DNA of 64,000 nt from Actinostola sp. cb2023 (GCA_033675265.1 JAUJYZ010000876.1:248001-312000); one strand, 5' to 3'; positions 1 to 30,234 are shown, numbered from the stretch's first letter. Notes: generated by a model not told the origin, from the sequence alone. Numbers and translations are program-made.

Positions 1-565
1 TTCATCAGGATATTCACAAGTATTTGACTTCTTTTGTTGCATTGTACATGTGGATGATGGTACATCGAATTTGTCTTGGTAGGATGCTGGGAAGTCACGC
101 ACAAAGTCCTCCATCGAGGTGCCCCACGATACGTGCTTTTTGTTGTTGGAAAAACCATCAAATCGCCTGATTGTCGAAGAAGAAGAAAAAAAAGACAAAG
201 AGATTATCTATCAGTCCATCTATTCATCCATCTATACATTTATTCATCCATTCGTCCATTCATGCATGCATCCATTCGTTCGTCTGTCCTTTCATCCATC
301 CATTCATATTTCCATCCATTCATCTTTGCATTCATCCATTCATTCATTCATGCATTCATTCTGAATGCATGTCATCTTTACATCCATTGATCCATCCATT
401 TATTTATTCGACATCCATTCATCCAATCATCCATCCATTAATGCATCCATCATTCAGTTAGTCCATCATATACTTATACGACCAGCTAATTAAAATGAAC
501 AAGCCCGTTTTTAATTATGTCGGCCACAGGCAGCCCGCGCCAATTATTAAGTGGGATTACCATAC
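1..565. other. Intron of the CRTAC1-like gene with degenerate ATCC/ATTC repeat
   Basis: No exon is supported here. Positions 195-470 are a degenerate tetranucleotide array of ATCC, ATTC and ATGC words. It stays open in several frames and produces artificial Ser/His/Ile-rich reading frames. It resembles the array at 5015-5755 in the same gene. Confidence 0.7.
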
Positions 566-17600
<17,035 letters not shown>

Positions 17601-17700
17601 AGTGAGTTCGTTGAAGTCCGGCAGCTGTCTTCACCGCTGTCGTCAAAGCTTCGAGTATTTTAGAGCTAAGAGAGCAATTTGTAGATATTGGTAAGTATTG
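17601..17700 (-). promoter_or_regulatory. Conserved upstream flank of exon 1 (probable 5' UTR/promoter)
   Basis: The block upstream of the start codon, including TCGAGTATTTTAGAGCTAAG on the plus strand, is conserved with the flank of the duplicate exon at 32406-32475. Its position suggests 5' UTR or promoter. No TATA box or initiator is identified with confidence. Confidence 0.4.
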
Positions 17701-17979
17701 TTGTTAGAAAAGAGGCTCTTTTTAAAAACTGATATCGTCGGTTGTTTATTCGGTGGTTGTTCTAGTACTCTGGTATTACTACTACTGTGATCTTATTGGT
17801 ACTCACTATAAGCTAAGACTGTTCCTAATTAATAATATCGCTTTGACATCCAGTTGTTAATAATCTACATAAGTTTCGTGCATGTTTGTAATTATCATAT
17901 TGTAAGCTGATTATAGATCACAACCGCAGTGAAACACGTAATCATGTGATTCACAAAGTAATCTAAATATTAGTATAGC

Positions 17980-18182
17980 TAGAGTACAAACCATATGTCC
18001 GTGAAACAGTACTAACTAATTAATTAGTACTAATAAAATAGCACTGATGAAACAATAGAAAACCGAATAGAGATAACACTATTTAGTACTATCTAACAAT
18101 TCAGTATTCCACGAAATCGAGTCGTACAACTAGCCATAGTCATGAATAGTACTATTTCACGGACATGTGGTTTGCACTCTAG
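17980..18182. mobile_element. Fold-back MITE, TAGAGTRCAAA...TCCGTGAAA ends
   Basis: The ends TAGAGTACAAACCATATGTC and CGTGAAA pair with TTTCACGGACATGTGGTTTG and CACTCTA. A relative with the same TAGAGTGCAAA and ATCCGTGAAA ends lies at 52375-52531. Confidence 0.75.
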
Positions 18183-18204
18183 AGTCACGTCAAGATACTG
18201 TGTT

Positions 18205-18295
18205 ATAGTTATACTTTATTTCGACACAACTAGATAACTTATAATTATCGCTATCTTATAATTATAAGTTATCTAGTTGTATCGAAATATTATTA
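18205..18295. repeat. Near-perfect palindrome of about 90 bp
   Basis: TTTCGACACAACTAGATAAC, then TTATAATTAT is mirrored by ATAATTATAAGTTATCTAGT and TGTATCGAAA. A half copy (ATTTCGATACAACTAGATAT) occurs at 22573. Confidence 0.85.
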
Positions 18296-20704
18296 GCCGA
18301 AACGAGAATAAGAATATACTGAGCATAGCTTAGTGTTTCTAGTCGTATTGGGTAACTGAATGAAAACAACATAAAAGCAGGTGGACTTTATTTAAAGTAC
18401 TACTATGACGAAATTCGATCGCACCATTACTAAAGAAATTCTTTATTCGTAAAATAGTCTTTTAAGCTCCAAGATAGCACTTTTAGTTGTTTTTAAGTCG
18501 ATATATAAAGAATAAAGGAGTGAAATATTGGACTCTCAAAACAGGCAAAAATACGTCCGCCATTACTAAATTGTGTTCCTGCGAACAATAGACTGTGACG
18601 TCAGTTTCTCAATGAGAACGCGTCGCTGCACGGCTCGCTGCACTCTATGTTTAGTTTAATTATGATTAAAACATTTGAACAAGAAACAGTGTCTTGAATC
18701 GCCAAAAATCGCAGTGTTGATGCGTGTAAATTAACAATACGTATACGACGAATTTGCGACGAACGATGTTGAGAAACTGACGTCACTTCTATTGTACAAT
18801 AAGACACCGGCCAGGAAACAATTTGAATATAATGGCGGGCTCCGTTTTTTTTTTCTGTTTAGGGCTGCTTTTGAGCTAATTTCGTAGCCTTTTTGAGAGG
18901 CACTTTGTACTGAGATTTTTCAACAGACCATCCGCCATTTTGTTTATGCACATGCAAATATTAGAGCGCGCAAAGCAGGCTGGAGGATTTTCAAACAATA
19001 CACCATTGTTTACACATTTCTTATGCAGATGAGCAAAGTGATAGCATAGACTCCCAATACTCCTACGGATTATCCGTGAGTCCAAAATGGGCTCAGTGTA
19101 AAGGTAGCAAATGTAATCCGATCTAAAATATATTCTAGTCCTAATGGGATAGAGCGTTAGTATAGTAGTATTGATTTATTATTATACGACTGTGACGTAA
19201 ATTTACCATAAAAGGGCACAAAATCCTCCAAATATCCGAGCCTATTACCCACTGTACGTAGATTGTCGTATTATCCGGCTTGTAACCCGGTAAAACCGGT
19301 TTTGAACACAACATATTTTGTACCAGTTTTGGTTTTAATTGCAAAAAGAAAAAAACACATATACAACGACAGAAAAGTATTTCTAAAGGGAATAGGGAAA
19401 CAAACAACTACTTTTTAATGATATCTTTATAGAAAATATGAAAAAAATCCAATCTTTTTGGTGAAAAAAGCCAACGAAAAGTCTCTCGAGCGCGCGCTCG
19501 ATGGCGTATCGATTGTGTGATAGCGCGCGCATTTTACAAACAAATCACAAAAACAGCTTTTGTACGCTAACAAATAAGCAAAGAAAAAAAAAAAGGACTT
19601 TTTTATATCAAACTTATGTTATACAAAAGGTCATTGTTTCACTAAGGCAGATGAGGCGAGTTTTGTTTAGGCGAAAAACAGCATGATTTTGATACATTTT
19701 TGCTTTTTACTGCATTGTTAAAATACAAATCAAAAACCTACCAACGGAATATAAAAGACGAATATGTAAGGAATGAATAAGCTGGCAATTCAAGCACAAA
19801 TAAAGAGGTTTGAAGGTGTCATTTTCCGTTTTTTCAAAATTGATCGAACTGAAATCTCTGAAGAGATATGGGAGAGCGTTAGATACGCTACACACAAAAA
19901 CCCTTTGAATTCTTTGGGAATTGTGTCAATCAAAAACCTACCGCCAGATTCAAATCGCTCTGTAATGATACGCGCGTTTTGAAATAAAATACATGTATAT
20001 TGGATATAATTAAGCCGTGGCAAAATGAAATCTAAAACTCTTTGTTTGGTAATCGTGAACATCATATTGGTGCTCTTTATCCCGGTCTGTATGTAGAAGC
20101 TACATAGACAAATAAATTATGGCTCGGAAAGGACGTTTTTGAAGGCAATTTCTAATATTTACACACAAGATCAATAGGTCTGAAGTTCGAATTTGTGATA
20201 TATTTTCCCCTGTTGAGGAAACATATGCATCTCTATAGCATCCTCTTTTATACTTCTAATTTACACATTGTCAAAGGCGGAAAAAGATCAATTGAGAAAT
20301 GCTTTATTTAGCGGCCAAAGAACAAATTGCTCGATTAATTAATCGGGCCTCAAACGTGCTTTTAATAGTAAACAAAGCACATTTGTAATTCAATAATTTC
20401 ATCTTGCACAAGCGCATTCAAAAACGTTGTCCGCGTGATACTGTGTCCCAACAGGAGCAAATGTTCAATGATGCAGGACATAAGTTTGATATGATAAACA
20501 ATTTATTACAGTACGACTGGACATTTTTACTCGCCTACGGCTCGTCAAAATACGGCAAGACTCGTAAAAATATCCAGCCGCATTACACAACTCTAACTGT
20601 AATAACCACTATATATCCTAGCAAATAAGAGAACACAGTCTCCACGCTGTAGCACACAGCCCGTAAATGTAATCTAGGCTAGAAATTAACGTATCTCCTG
20701 TATA

Positions 20705-21597
20705 CACCTATTTCAAAAAACGTTGACATCTGAAATCTGAAACTGTGACCTAAAAAGGTCGTGGCATATTCCAGTAATTACGTGGGCTTCCTGTGGAAGG
20801 CCCGGCCAAGTCTAAGATTACAGACGGTTTTTCTTTGTCATGTTTCTACGACAAATCTGCAAGTGGTCACCATAGCGCATGCATGTTTACCGCTGTCGGT
20901 ACTAAATCACGGAGCCATGCTAATCTTCTCGGTATTGTTCCAATTTTTGAGTATACAGAAGTTGTGGTCGATCAGCAGCTTATCAACGAAATTCAAGATG
21001 GCCGACGTACGTAACGATAAATCAAATCACCAGCAGCATTCAAAAAGGATTTTGCCGTGCTCCCTTGCTCGAGCCAGTCGAGTCGTTCACTAATACTGCT
21101 TAGTAAATATGCAAATATCCTAGAGAATACTTTTTGGCCTTGCAATTCTGTCTGAAAGTGTATTTCTAATCTGTGGCTTAGTAAAAACTCGATCGTAATT
21201 TTATTGAGTTTGTGAAATCGTTTCTTGCAAGGTAATCGAAATGTGCTTCGCCATGCAGCTGTCAGCTAGGAGTGTGAGTGTTGAAGCTAATTACGTATGC
21301 ATGCTCTACTGAGTCACGCAACGAGTGACTTAAATTCTGCAAGTAATACATGTAGGCTAAAACTACTTCTGTATGATGATACAAATAAGCTATTAGGTTT
21401 CACATTTAAAATCTATCAAAACAGCTTTATTAAGAAGCCCAAGTTCACGCTAGTAGAGCGTCTAGTTACAAGATAGATCACAACTCATACCCACAATAAT
21501 AATAGAGTTTTTGTGCATTACAATCCCTCTCGGTCTCAGATATCAGATTTCAGATTCAGATTCAGATTTCAGATGCCAACGTTTTTTGAAATAGGTG
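20705..21597. mobile_element. 893-bp element with about 40-bp TIRs and TA target site
   Basis: CACCTATTTCAAAAAACGTT, then GACATCTGAAATCTG at the left is mirrored by CAGATTTCAGATGCCAACGT and TTTTTTGAAATAGGTG at the right, with TA on both sides. Short frames inside show no transposase motif. Shorter elements with similar AAAAAACGTTG ends sit at 24242 and 25933. Confidence 0.75.
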
Positions 21598-21778
21598 TAT
21601 ATATGTTATGACAGATATTTTAGCACTTTTTTCTATCCAAAGTCTCAAAGGCTTAGTCAGTGGTCAGTTCATACTGATCAGTTAAAGCTCTCTCGAACTT
21701 AGAGACTAGTGCACTCGCAACGATAGCCAAGACGTTATGTGTTCTTCGTAACTCGTTACAGAGATAACTACTTTTCCA

Positions 21779-22246
21779 TTAAAGTGCAACTAACCCCTAT
21801 GAGATTGTTTAAAAATCTATTCAATATATGCTGAATAGTTGGTGGGTTCAGTATTTTGTGATTTGAACCTTGCGTTTATGAGTTATAGAGGTTTGAAATC
21901 TCAATATGCAAATTAGATGACGTCTACTAAGGAATTTGCCATAACTTATTTAGACTTTTCAAGAATAACTTATTTTTTTGAAATGGGCAAAAGAAGTTAT
22001 CAAATCATTTATAAAGACTGTGAAAATATTCTGTAAGTTTTCAAATGTCAATAATCAGCACAAGGGCGTTTTTGTAGAATAAATGATTCCTTAGTAGACA
22101 TCATCAAATTTGCATATTGAGATTTCAAACCTCTATAACTCATAACTGACGCAAGGTTCAAATCACAAAATACTGAACCCACCAACTATTCAGCTTATAT
22201 TGAAAAGATTTTTAAAACAATCTCATAGGGGTTAGTTGCACTTTAA
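21779..22246. mobile_element. TTAA-flanked fold-back element (AGTGCA family)
   Basis: TTAA followed by AGTGCAACTAACCCCTATGA is mirrored at the right end, with about 190-bp arms and a TTAA on each side. Shared words (TTCAGTATTTTGTGATTTGA; GAGTTATAGAGGTTTGAAAT) tie it to copies at 39591-41728, 60605-61006 and the right edge of the window. Confidence 0.8.
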
Positions 22247-22945
22247 GCATTCGGTTGTCTGTTGGACTAGATTCCGGCCGGCTTTTACTGACTCGGTATC
22301 TCTTTAATTGAAAGCCTACATAGAATCGCCTTACCATTCTGTGTCAAAATTGTAGTCAGTGAGACTGGGCTTTTTGACATATATCAACAGATACTATACA
22401 GGAAAGTATTCTTTCCCGATTAATCAAAATGCTTTTTGGATTAGAATTCATGGATGCTACTGTCGGAACACACCAGCTGTTGCAGTATTATTTTATGCCA
22501 AATTGTCCAAACCTCCAGTCACACCGAATATATCGCCTTATATGTTTTTTGTCCCTCGTTTATAACTATTTTATTTCGATACAACTAGATATATAGCTTG
22601 TAGTTTTCACCATCTAATAATTATATCAGTTTGATACACTATTTCAAATTGTAACTATATTGAACCTATGGGTTTCCCCGGAAAAAAAACGGTTTTTGTT
22701 TATAGCTGTCGAAATATATTATAATCTCCAGATTAGTTTTAGTCAATCGGAAACCTTTTCAGGAGACTGATGTGGATTCCCACGCATAATCAGCTCTAAG
22801 TCACTATGGATATAGTTATACCTTAACTGTCTTGTAAAAACAGTTGGAGTTAGAAGTGGAAGAAGCTAGCTGAACAATAAAAGAACCATCCAACGATACC
22901 AGCTCTGCTATAGCTAACACTTATTCGTAACTTGATATATATAGG

Positions 22946-23092
22946 TTATTTACCGACTGGGAGGTCCGTATAGTGAAAAACTGTGCCCGAGGTCTTGAAA
23001 GTGCTGACCGAGGCCGAAGGTCCGGGGTCAGCACTTTCAAGACCTCGGGCACAGTTTTTCACTATACGGACCGACCTAAAGTCGGTAAATAA
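22946..23092. repeat. Near-perfect hairpin of about 147 bp
   Basis: Arms of about 60 bp (TTATTTACCGACT, then GTCCGTATAGTGAAAAACTG, then TGCCCGAGGTCTTGAAAGTG) face each other across a GC-rich loop of about 20 bp. No coding content. Confidence 0.9.
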
Positions 23093-24647
23093 TTTTTTTT
23101 TTTTTTCCCTCGACAACATTGACTGAATAAGCACTTACAAAATGGATACCGTGGATCTAGGGCAGAGATAGGAAAATACGGCCCGCGCAGAGAACCAATC
23201 AAATTGAAAGATTCGGATACCGTGCGCTTGAAAAAAAAAAATTCATTATTTTCTAGAGTTGGCTCAGTTCCGATCATCAATACGGCAAGAAAGCCAAAGA
23301 GATATTTTTCGTCGCTGTTGTTGTTAATTAAAAACCGTTTATTCTCCTTAAATATCACTGAAAAAATAATACTTCCGTTGTGAAGTACTATAACCTCAAT
23401 GACAAAATAAACGATCCGTAAGATTTCATTGAACACTGACTACAGAAATTTTGTTTCTGAAGAAAAACACAAAATCGTTATGCCATTCAGAGTATTTCAG
23501 CCCATTCGCTAGGTTCACTGAAGGGTTCCGAATTTCGGAACCCTTTTGGTTGTTCCGAGTATTTCAGCCCATTCACTAGGTTCACTGAAGGGGTCCGAAT
23601 TAATATCACAAGTGGACCACTTGCCGGTTGCTACGAGTATTTCCGCCCATTCACTTTCTGCAGAAATGCAGCCCTTTTATAAACCATTTAATTTTAAAAA
23701 TACGACACTGAAAATACACTAAAGTATGATACAAAGCTATTAGTTGTGTGCTGTTAAGATGCAGCCAGGATTTGCAGTTGTACATTGCGTTTATTTGCAG
23801 TTTATTTACACTTGATAGTACAATCATATTAGTTACTGAAAATCAACTGGGCTAGCTGAGCTGAAAATGTTTTCAGAAATGTCTGAGTACATTAGCTCTA
23901 TTATTAGTAGAAACCAACTGGCTACATTTGCTCTTATTCTATAAGTAAAGTTTATAGGAATTAACTTCAACGAAAACGTCATATACATACATTAAATAGA
24001 GGTTATTACACGGAGAGCGTTTTTTCTCTTATTTTCTACACATATATCTTTAAAAACTTGTTGTGTGTTTCCCTATTTACTTTAGAAGTATTTTTCTCTC
24101 ATATTTTAGTGTGTATTTTTCTCTCATATTTTAGTGTGTTTTCTTTTCCAATGAACAGCTAGCCGCAACAACACTGGTCGAAACCGGTTTGTAAACCGCG
24201 CGCGCGCGCGCGCGATAGTATCAGTACTGTATTCATAATGTATACAGCTATTTCAAAAAATAGGCAGTCTAGGACTGCATGTACCTACTGCTGTGAAGCT
24301 AGTAATAAAACGAATAGACAATGAGGAATCGAAATGACCAAGAGAAAAAATAGATGAAAGAGAGAAATGAAGGAAAGAAATTATGGAGAAAATAATGTAA
24401 TGTGAAAAGAAAATGTTGTGATGTTGGTGTAACAAAAATAAAAAATAAATAAAAAAACGTTTGAATCGAAGAGTGAGATTTCCGACACAAGTGTTCACAA
24501 GTTTTATACACAAGTAATTCAGTAAACGATATGAACGGAAATCGACAACAAACAACAGTCTGGCACAGCTCCCTTGGTCTACACGAAGATAATAACTACG
24601 AAAATAACTGTTATTTAAAATTTATAATAATCAACAAGAACATTTCA
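23093..24647. other. Non-genic stretch with a 93-bp tandem duplication
   Basis: A segment beginning GAGTATTTCAGCCCATTC at about 23488 recurs at about 23560 and in part at 23636. An 18-nt CG run lies at about 24198. A 124-codon minus-strand frame at 23062-23436 overlaps the hairpin and is not recognised. Confidence 0.55.
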
Positions 24648-25299
24648 AAGGACGTTCGCGCGCATTGTTCACGCGCATCTTTTCTGCGCATAAAATCAAG
24701 GTTCGAATCATCTCGGTCCAGTCTTCTTTCCTCACGTCCAAGATGGCAGCCAGTCACGCATGTTACGTAGACGATTTTTATCGGCTAATATCTCGAGAAC
24801 GATACCGGTGACCCCCATTTTTTATTTTGTGATTTTACAAAGAATCATAAAAGCTCCCCATGTACCAAATTTAAAGAAAAAAACATGTTTAGATTTTGAT
24901 AAAAACACGAATTTAGATGAAAACTTCAACGCGAAAGAGTCGTCGATGGCTACGTGGTGACTGTAAACATGAGCCAAAAACTACAGGTTGTTTCTACATA
25001 TTCACAAATCTTTGTACATAATTTTATTCTATAAACTCTTAGATAGCCATTTGAAGAAAATTTTAGCAATCCGTTTAGTTTTTCTACCAAAAAAATTCCT
25101 GTCATTCTCGACTTTCCGTGGATTGAACGCACGTAATTTTCGATCAGAAAAAGGGTATACTTTGAAAAAATCTGGCTCCATAGCGAAGTCGGTGACCCCC
25201 ATTTTTTATTTGCTCATTTAGCTTCTATAATGATCTTATTTCACCATACGAAGTTTCAGGGAAAAAACATGTTTAGTTTTTTTGCCCGCGAACGTCCTT
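24648..25299. mobile_element. Element with AAGGACGTTCGCG inverted ends
   Basis: AAGGACGTTCGCG at the left is mirrored by CGCGAACGTCCTT at the right. Two internal segments starting GGTGACCCCCATTTTTTATT lie 383 bp apart in direct orientation. The same GCGAACGTCCTT end occurs at 30976. Confidence 0.7.
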
Positions 25300-25932
25300 A
25301 ACAATCATTTATCTGAGAGAACAGATCTAATAGAACTTAATTGTAATAGCAATGTATGTTTTAATACTGTGCTAAACAAGTACGTAAGTTCTAGAAGACC
25401 ATCGTGGCCGTCAACTGAACAAACATCTTGGTTCGGCGATCGTTTGCCTGGTGGAAATTTATACATAAAGACTGTCAAAAAACCTACTGAACAATTATTT
25501 ACGAGAACTCCACTATAGACACATTGCTTGAAAGCTGTGCTTGATTACTGATGCATAAAAAGCACAAAATCATCGTAAATAGAGTCTTACTTTACCTCAC
25601 TCGTAAACATCACACATCGAGCGGTACATCGAGCACATGGAAATCAGTAACGTAGCTTGTACGTTGCAATCGATAAGAAGTCGACAAAATTGACAAAATG
25701 TAGTCCAACAAAACGGCGGTTGAGACGAGAATAGAACAAAAATACATCTGGTATCATCATGGAAAAGGTTTTCTAGTCTTCACTCGTCTTCGTTCTCGTT
25801 CGAGTATTAAAAATTTGACTCAATCGGATTTTCCGAATGAATCCGAGTCAACACGAAGATAAGGGTTACTTACATTACTTACTTACGGACTTACACACTC
25901 GATGGCATAGTAGCTACGCCTTCCCAGAAGGC
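25300..25932. other. Unique AT-rich stretch, nothing recognised
   Basis: No exon pair, repeat array or inverted element is apparent. The 78-codon plus-strand frame at 25282-25518 has no resemblance that I can name. Confidence 0.4.
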
Positions 25933-26219
25933 AGTAGCTAAAAAAACGTTGAATACTGAATACTGCATACTGAATAGTGCATTCCAAGACCAAAGGGCAT
26001 TGTGGGCCTCGTTAATTTGAAATAAGAAGTAAATATACAGCGATTTGTTCGCCATATGGAGCTAGTATATTGTTTCTGATGGAATACGCAAAAAATAAAA
26101 TAAAATATTATTATTTATATTACTTTAGACAATATTACACGAGTCCCAAAATGCATTTCGGTCTTGGAATACACTATTTAGTATGCAGTATTCAGTATCA
26201 ACGTTTTTTTAAATAGCTG
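25933..26219. mobile_element. MITE with AAAAAAACGTTG ends
   Basis: AGCTAAAAAAACGTTGAATA, then CTGAATACTGCATACTG pairs with CAGTATTCAGTATCAACGTT, then TTTTTAAATAGCTGT. A second inner pair includes CATTCCAAGACC and GGTCTTGGAATAC. Confidence 0.75.
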
Positions 26220-26429
26220 TAAACGCATATAAGGTATTAACAAATCAAAAGCACAGCTATGTCTTAAGTTTAAGCAACGATAGAGCCATTTCAATGAAAC
26301 AAACTGAGTAAATTGTGAAATATCTAGCCAAATTCTGTAAGCAAATTTTTAGTTGATAAGTTAATTATTAGTAAACATGAACCATCGTTTTTAAAATGGC
26401 TTTGTATGTCCTTGCGGCATTTCGGCGTT

Positions 26430-27420
26430 CTCTTTGCTTGCTTCTCTTTCTCACTAGTGTCGTAAGCTTCTCCTCGATCGATGTTGCTACTTCTGTATAA
26501 AGACAGCTCAAACTGTTCAGTTTAACTCATAGATATAAACTGAGTGATTTGACCACAGGCAGCCCAAGCAATACATTTGTGGAGTGTACGAACGTGATTT
26601 ACAGTGAATCAGTATGGGGCGAAAAATACGTATTTTTTGTTTTAATAAATTTGAACATACCTTGGTCCTGTGTTGTTGTTAATGCTATTTAACATCATTC
26701 TGGCTGGTTTTTAGCCGTTTTAGAGCGGTGTTTGAAAAATTAGCCCACCAGTCACAGGGAGTTATAACCACAGGTAGCCCAAGCTGTGGACTTGTGGCGA
26801 GATTTACAGTAAATAGCGAACTTTGAAAACCGTCCAAATAAAATTCTACAAACCCTCAAAGTAGTCCTACTTGTTTATTGTGTTGTCCTTTGGAATTGTG
26901 GGAGGTTTGGAGCCATTCCGATCGATTTTGAGAGAGTTTTTAAGAATACCTTGAGTTACCCTAAAAGTTACCTTGCAAAGCAGAGTAGCAAAAATAACAA
27001 TGAATAAAAAAAAATGTATTTACTTGTGTGTTTTCAAATCAAAATGTTCAAAATATTCAAAAATCAAAGTCCAGGAGTCCAGTCCAGGAGTCCAGTCCAG
27101 GAGTCCAGTCCAGTGTTTATATAATGCCGGATATACACATAAATTAGTTAGTGAAAAGCCGTTTGCATGCTCTTAGCTTTGCCGCTTCTATGTCAGATGT
27201 TTGGTTTAGCAGCATTGAGGACTAAGTATCATTTATGCGAAAATATACAGAATCATCAATATAACGATGTACAACGCCGATCAACTCCATGCTATATTGT
27301 CGTGCATGCCGGTCGTTGATTGATAAGCTAAAATAGTTTGATCCTTCTTTATACAGATGTAGCAACATCTAGGAGAAGCTTACGACACTTAAAGTGTAAG
27401 AGAGGCAAACAAAGAGACCG
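26430..27420. mobile_element. About 1-kb element with 85-bp inverted ends
   Basis: Left TGTCGTAAGCTTCTCCTCGA, then TGTTGCTACTTCTGTATAAAG matches the right end TTATACAGATGTAGCAACAT, then AGGAGAAGCTTACGACACTT. Inside, AACCACAGGYAGCCCAAGC occurs at 26551 and 26768 in direct orientation. A 17-bp unit (AGTCCAGGAGTCCAGTCC) is repeated three times at 27069-27115. Confidence 0.65.
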
Positions 27421-28003
27421 TCTGGGTAGATGAGCTACCAAAATCGTGTATTATCAGTTATACATGATTGTTTTAATTTATCTTGCTGATCAATGAGAGA
27501 TGAAGTCGATGAATACAACATATCAGCAAATGAATGATGTTATTTGTTTATTTATTTATTGTATTACTTGTGTTCCTGACGTAAACCGCTTTAGTAGTGC
27601 TACTGTGGACTCAGTTTAGTACTGAAATTATCATTCGACTCATTTCTATCAATAAGGAATTTATTGAATATAAACATCAAGAAACAATATTGTAAAACGA
27701 GCTGCCATGTTTACGCTGTGAATGATCAATTAAGTGCGCATGCTCAGACCGTTATTTGCAGCGAACATTGCTTAATCTTCACTGCGCATGCTCAGACCGT
27801 TATTTGCACGCAGTTATTTGCAGGTCTTTCAGCCAATCAAAACTACGGATAGAAATGAGTCGAATGATAATAAATATTTCTATTCAATTCTATTCAAAAT
27901 GTGCGTCGTTCGAATCCGTGGAGGGGTGTATTATTTTTGAAAATATTGATGTCAGTCTTTCCCATGTAATGTCATTTTTTTCATTTTGAAAAAAATGGGG
28001 GTC

Positions 28004-28213
28004 TGTACAGGACCCGAAATGATCCCTGGCTCCGAAATGATCCCTGGACCCGAAATGATCCCCAAAGTGTTTAGATTGGCTCCGAAATGATCCCGGACCC
28101 GAAATGATCCCCAGACTGGCTCTGAAATGATCCCCAGTGAAATTCGGGAATGGTCCTAATCAGTCCGGTTCCTTTCCTATTCTCTTTTTCTTTCTTCCTC
28201 AATAATAATAATG

Positions 28214-28302
<89 letters not shown>

Positions 28303-29606
28303 GATAACAATAACTGAATCATCATCATCATCATCATCATAATAATAATAACGATAACAATAATAATCACCATCATCATCATCATAATAATAATAATAAC
28401 GATAACAATAATAATCATCATCATCATCATCATCATAATAATAATAATAACGATAACAATAATAATAACGATAACAATAATAATAACGATAACAGTAATA
28501 ATAATAATCATCATCATCATCATAATAATATAATAACGATAACAATAATAATCACTATCATCATCATCATCATCATCCATTCTCGTCCCCAGACCCTTCT
28601 CAGCTTTCTAACGAAAAATCGTAGGCTCTGGTAAGAGAAATATGCACAACTACAATAATATGCAAAGAGAATACGAATTTTGGCACTTTTAAGTCATCAT
28701 TCATCCTTAACACAGCACATGAGATTCTTGTTTTTGCCAAGTTGGTGTCGAAGTGTTAAGTGGCGAAATTACTATGATCATTTCCAAGACAATACTAAGC
28801 TTAAATCAATCTTTGTTTATGTTCGTCAAACTCGTTGTAGAGTTTCAGTGATGTGAAAGGTAAAACACGAACCTAATTATTATTCAAAACTGAAGCACTT
28901 TTTGCCGTCGGTGTCTGATCACTGATCAGTCTGTTTTGTTCGTTGAGTGAATAATTGCTTTATTTGCAATTGGAATGGTTGTAGGGGAGATATCCAGCGC
29001 AAGCGTCGGAAGATCTAGCTAAATATATTTTTGCTTTTATATTTACCGTGATTAAAATTATATTTTTGAACTGCAGTTTCACTGTAATTCAGTTACAATG
29101 TATTATACACGCACTAGCTTGCGACCTGTAGAATGAACTCGAAATTCTTCATACTATGTATGCCGCTGATATCTGTTTTTCTTTTAAACTGAAATGTATT
29201 ATTATTAAAGACGTCGGTTTCTAGAGCATCGTACTTTGCTGAACTCCGACAATTCTGATCAATTCTGTCACCGGAAGTTAGAAAATATTGAGCATGCGCA
29301 TATCTGACGACCTAGAATCTGGGTCTTCCGGTTTGTCTCTTACCAGAGCCTACGATTTTTCGTCAGAAAGCTGAGAAGGGTCTGGGGACGAGAATGCATC
29401 ATCATCATAATAATAATAACAATATTAATAATACGATGATGATGATGATGATGATTATTGTTATCGTTATTATTAGTATGACGATGATGATGATGATGAT
29501 GATGATTATCGTTATTATTATTATTATGATGATGATGATTATTATTGTTATCGTTATTATTATTATTATGATGATGATGATGATGATTATTGTTATCGTT
29601 ATTATT

Positions 29607-29639
<33 letters not shown>

Positions 29640-29941
29640 ATTGCTATCGTTATTATTATTATTATTATGATGATGATGATTGTTATCATTATTATTATTA
29701 TTATGATGATGATGATTGTTATCGTTATTATTATTATTATTATTGAGGAAGAAAGAAAAAGAGAATAGGAAAGGAATCGGACTGATTAGGACCATTCCCG
29801 AATTTCACTGGGGATCATTTCAGAGCCAGTCTGGGGATCATTTCGGGTCCGGGATCATTTCGGAGCCAATCTAGACACTTTGGGGATCATTTCGGGTCCA
29901 GGGATCATTTCGGAGCCAGGGATCATTTCGGGTCCTGTACA
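28004..29941. mobile_element. 1.94-kb fold-back element with about 620-bp arms
   Basis: The ends are TGTACAGGACCCGAAATGAT and its reverse complement. Each arm carries several CCGAAATGATCCC words, then GGTTCCTTTCCTATTCTC, then a long compound trinucleotide array (AAT, ATC, and AACGATAAC words), and then TTTCTAACGAAAAATCGTAG. The central 710 bp (28625-29336) is unique with no reading frame of note. The long frames in the arrays are artefacts. Confidence 0.85.
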
Positions 29942-30234
29942 GGTCACCGTGTTTGTTTCGGAGATATTTTGCCGTAAAACTCGGAAAATTGGCTGCCATT
30001 TTGAATACCGAGGGGAGACTGAGTACTAATGAGAGTTCGTTTCTTTAAAAATCGCTGCTTTTTGCGCTTTTCAAAACCAAAAATCCGTTGGGAATCGAAA
30101 ACATGTTGAGAAAGCTATTTTAGATATCAAATAAGGAAAAAATGGATCATATCTCGAAAAAAATGTTTTTGGTTATTTCGACTTCCGGTTTAAGAGCCGA
30201 TTGTGCGCAGTAAGAATACGCGCGAGCAATGACC

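Larger units (their letters stand above)
17701..20704. other. Non-genic stretch with small palindromes
   Basis: No gene is supported. It includes a fold-back element at 17980-18182 and a palindrome at 18205-18295. At 18600-18785, TGACGTCAGTTTCTCAA faces GAGAAACTGACGTCA as the ends of a third inverted repeat. Short AT-rich reading frames at 18.6-20.1 kb show no family resemblance. Confidence 0.55.

Noticed and set aside
19773..20065. Overlapping 69- and 91-codon frames on opposite strands
   Set aside because: Short, AT-rich, mutually exclusive, with no family motif or exon borders.
28071..29795. Asp/Ile/Met/His-rich frames
   Set aside because: All arise from AAT/ATC trinucleotide arrays in the fold-back element.
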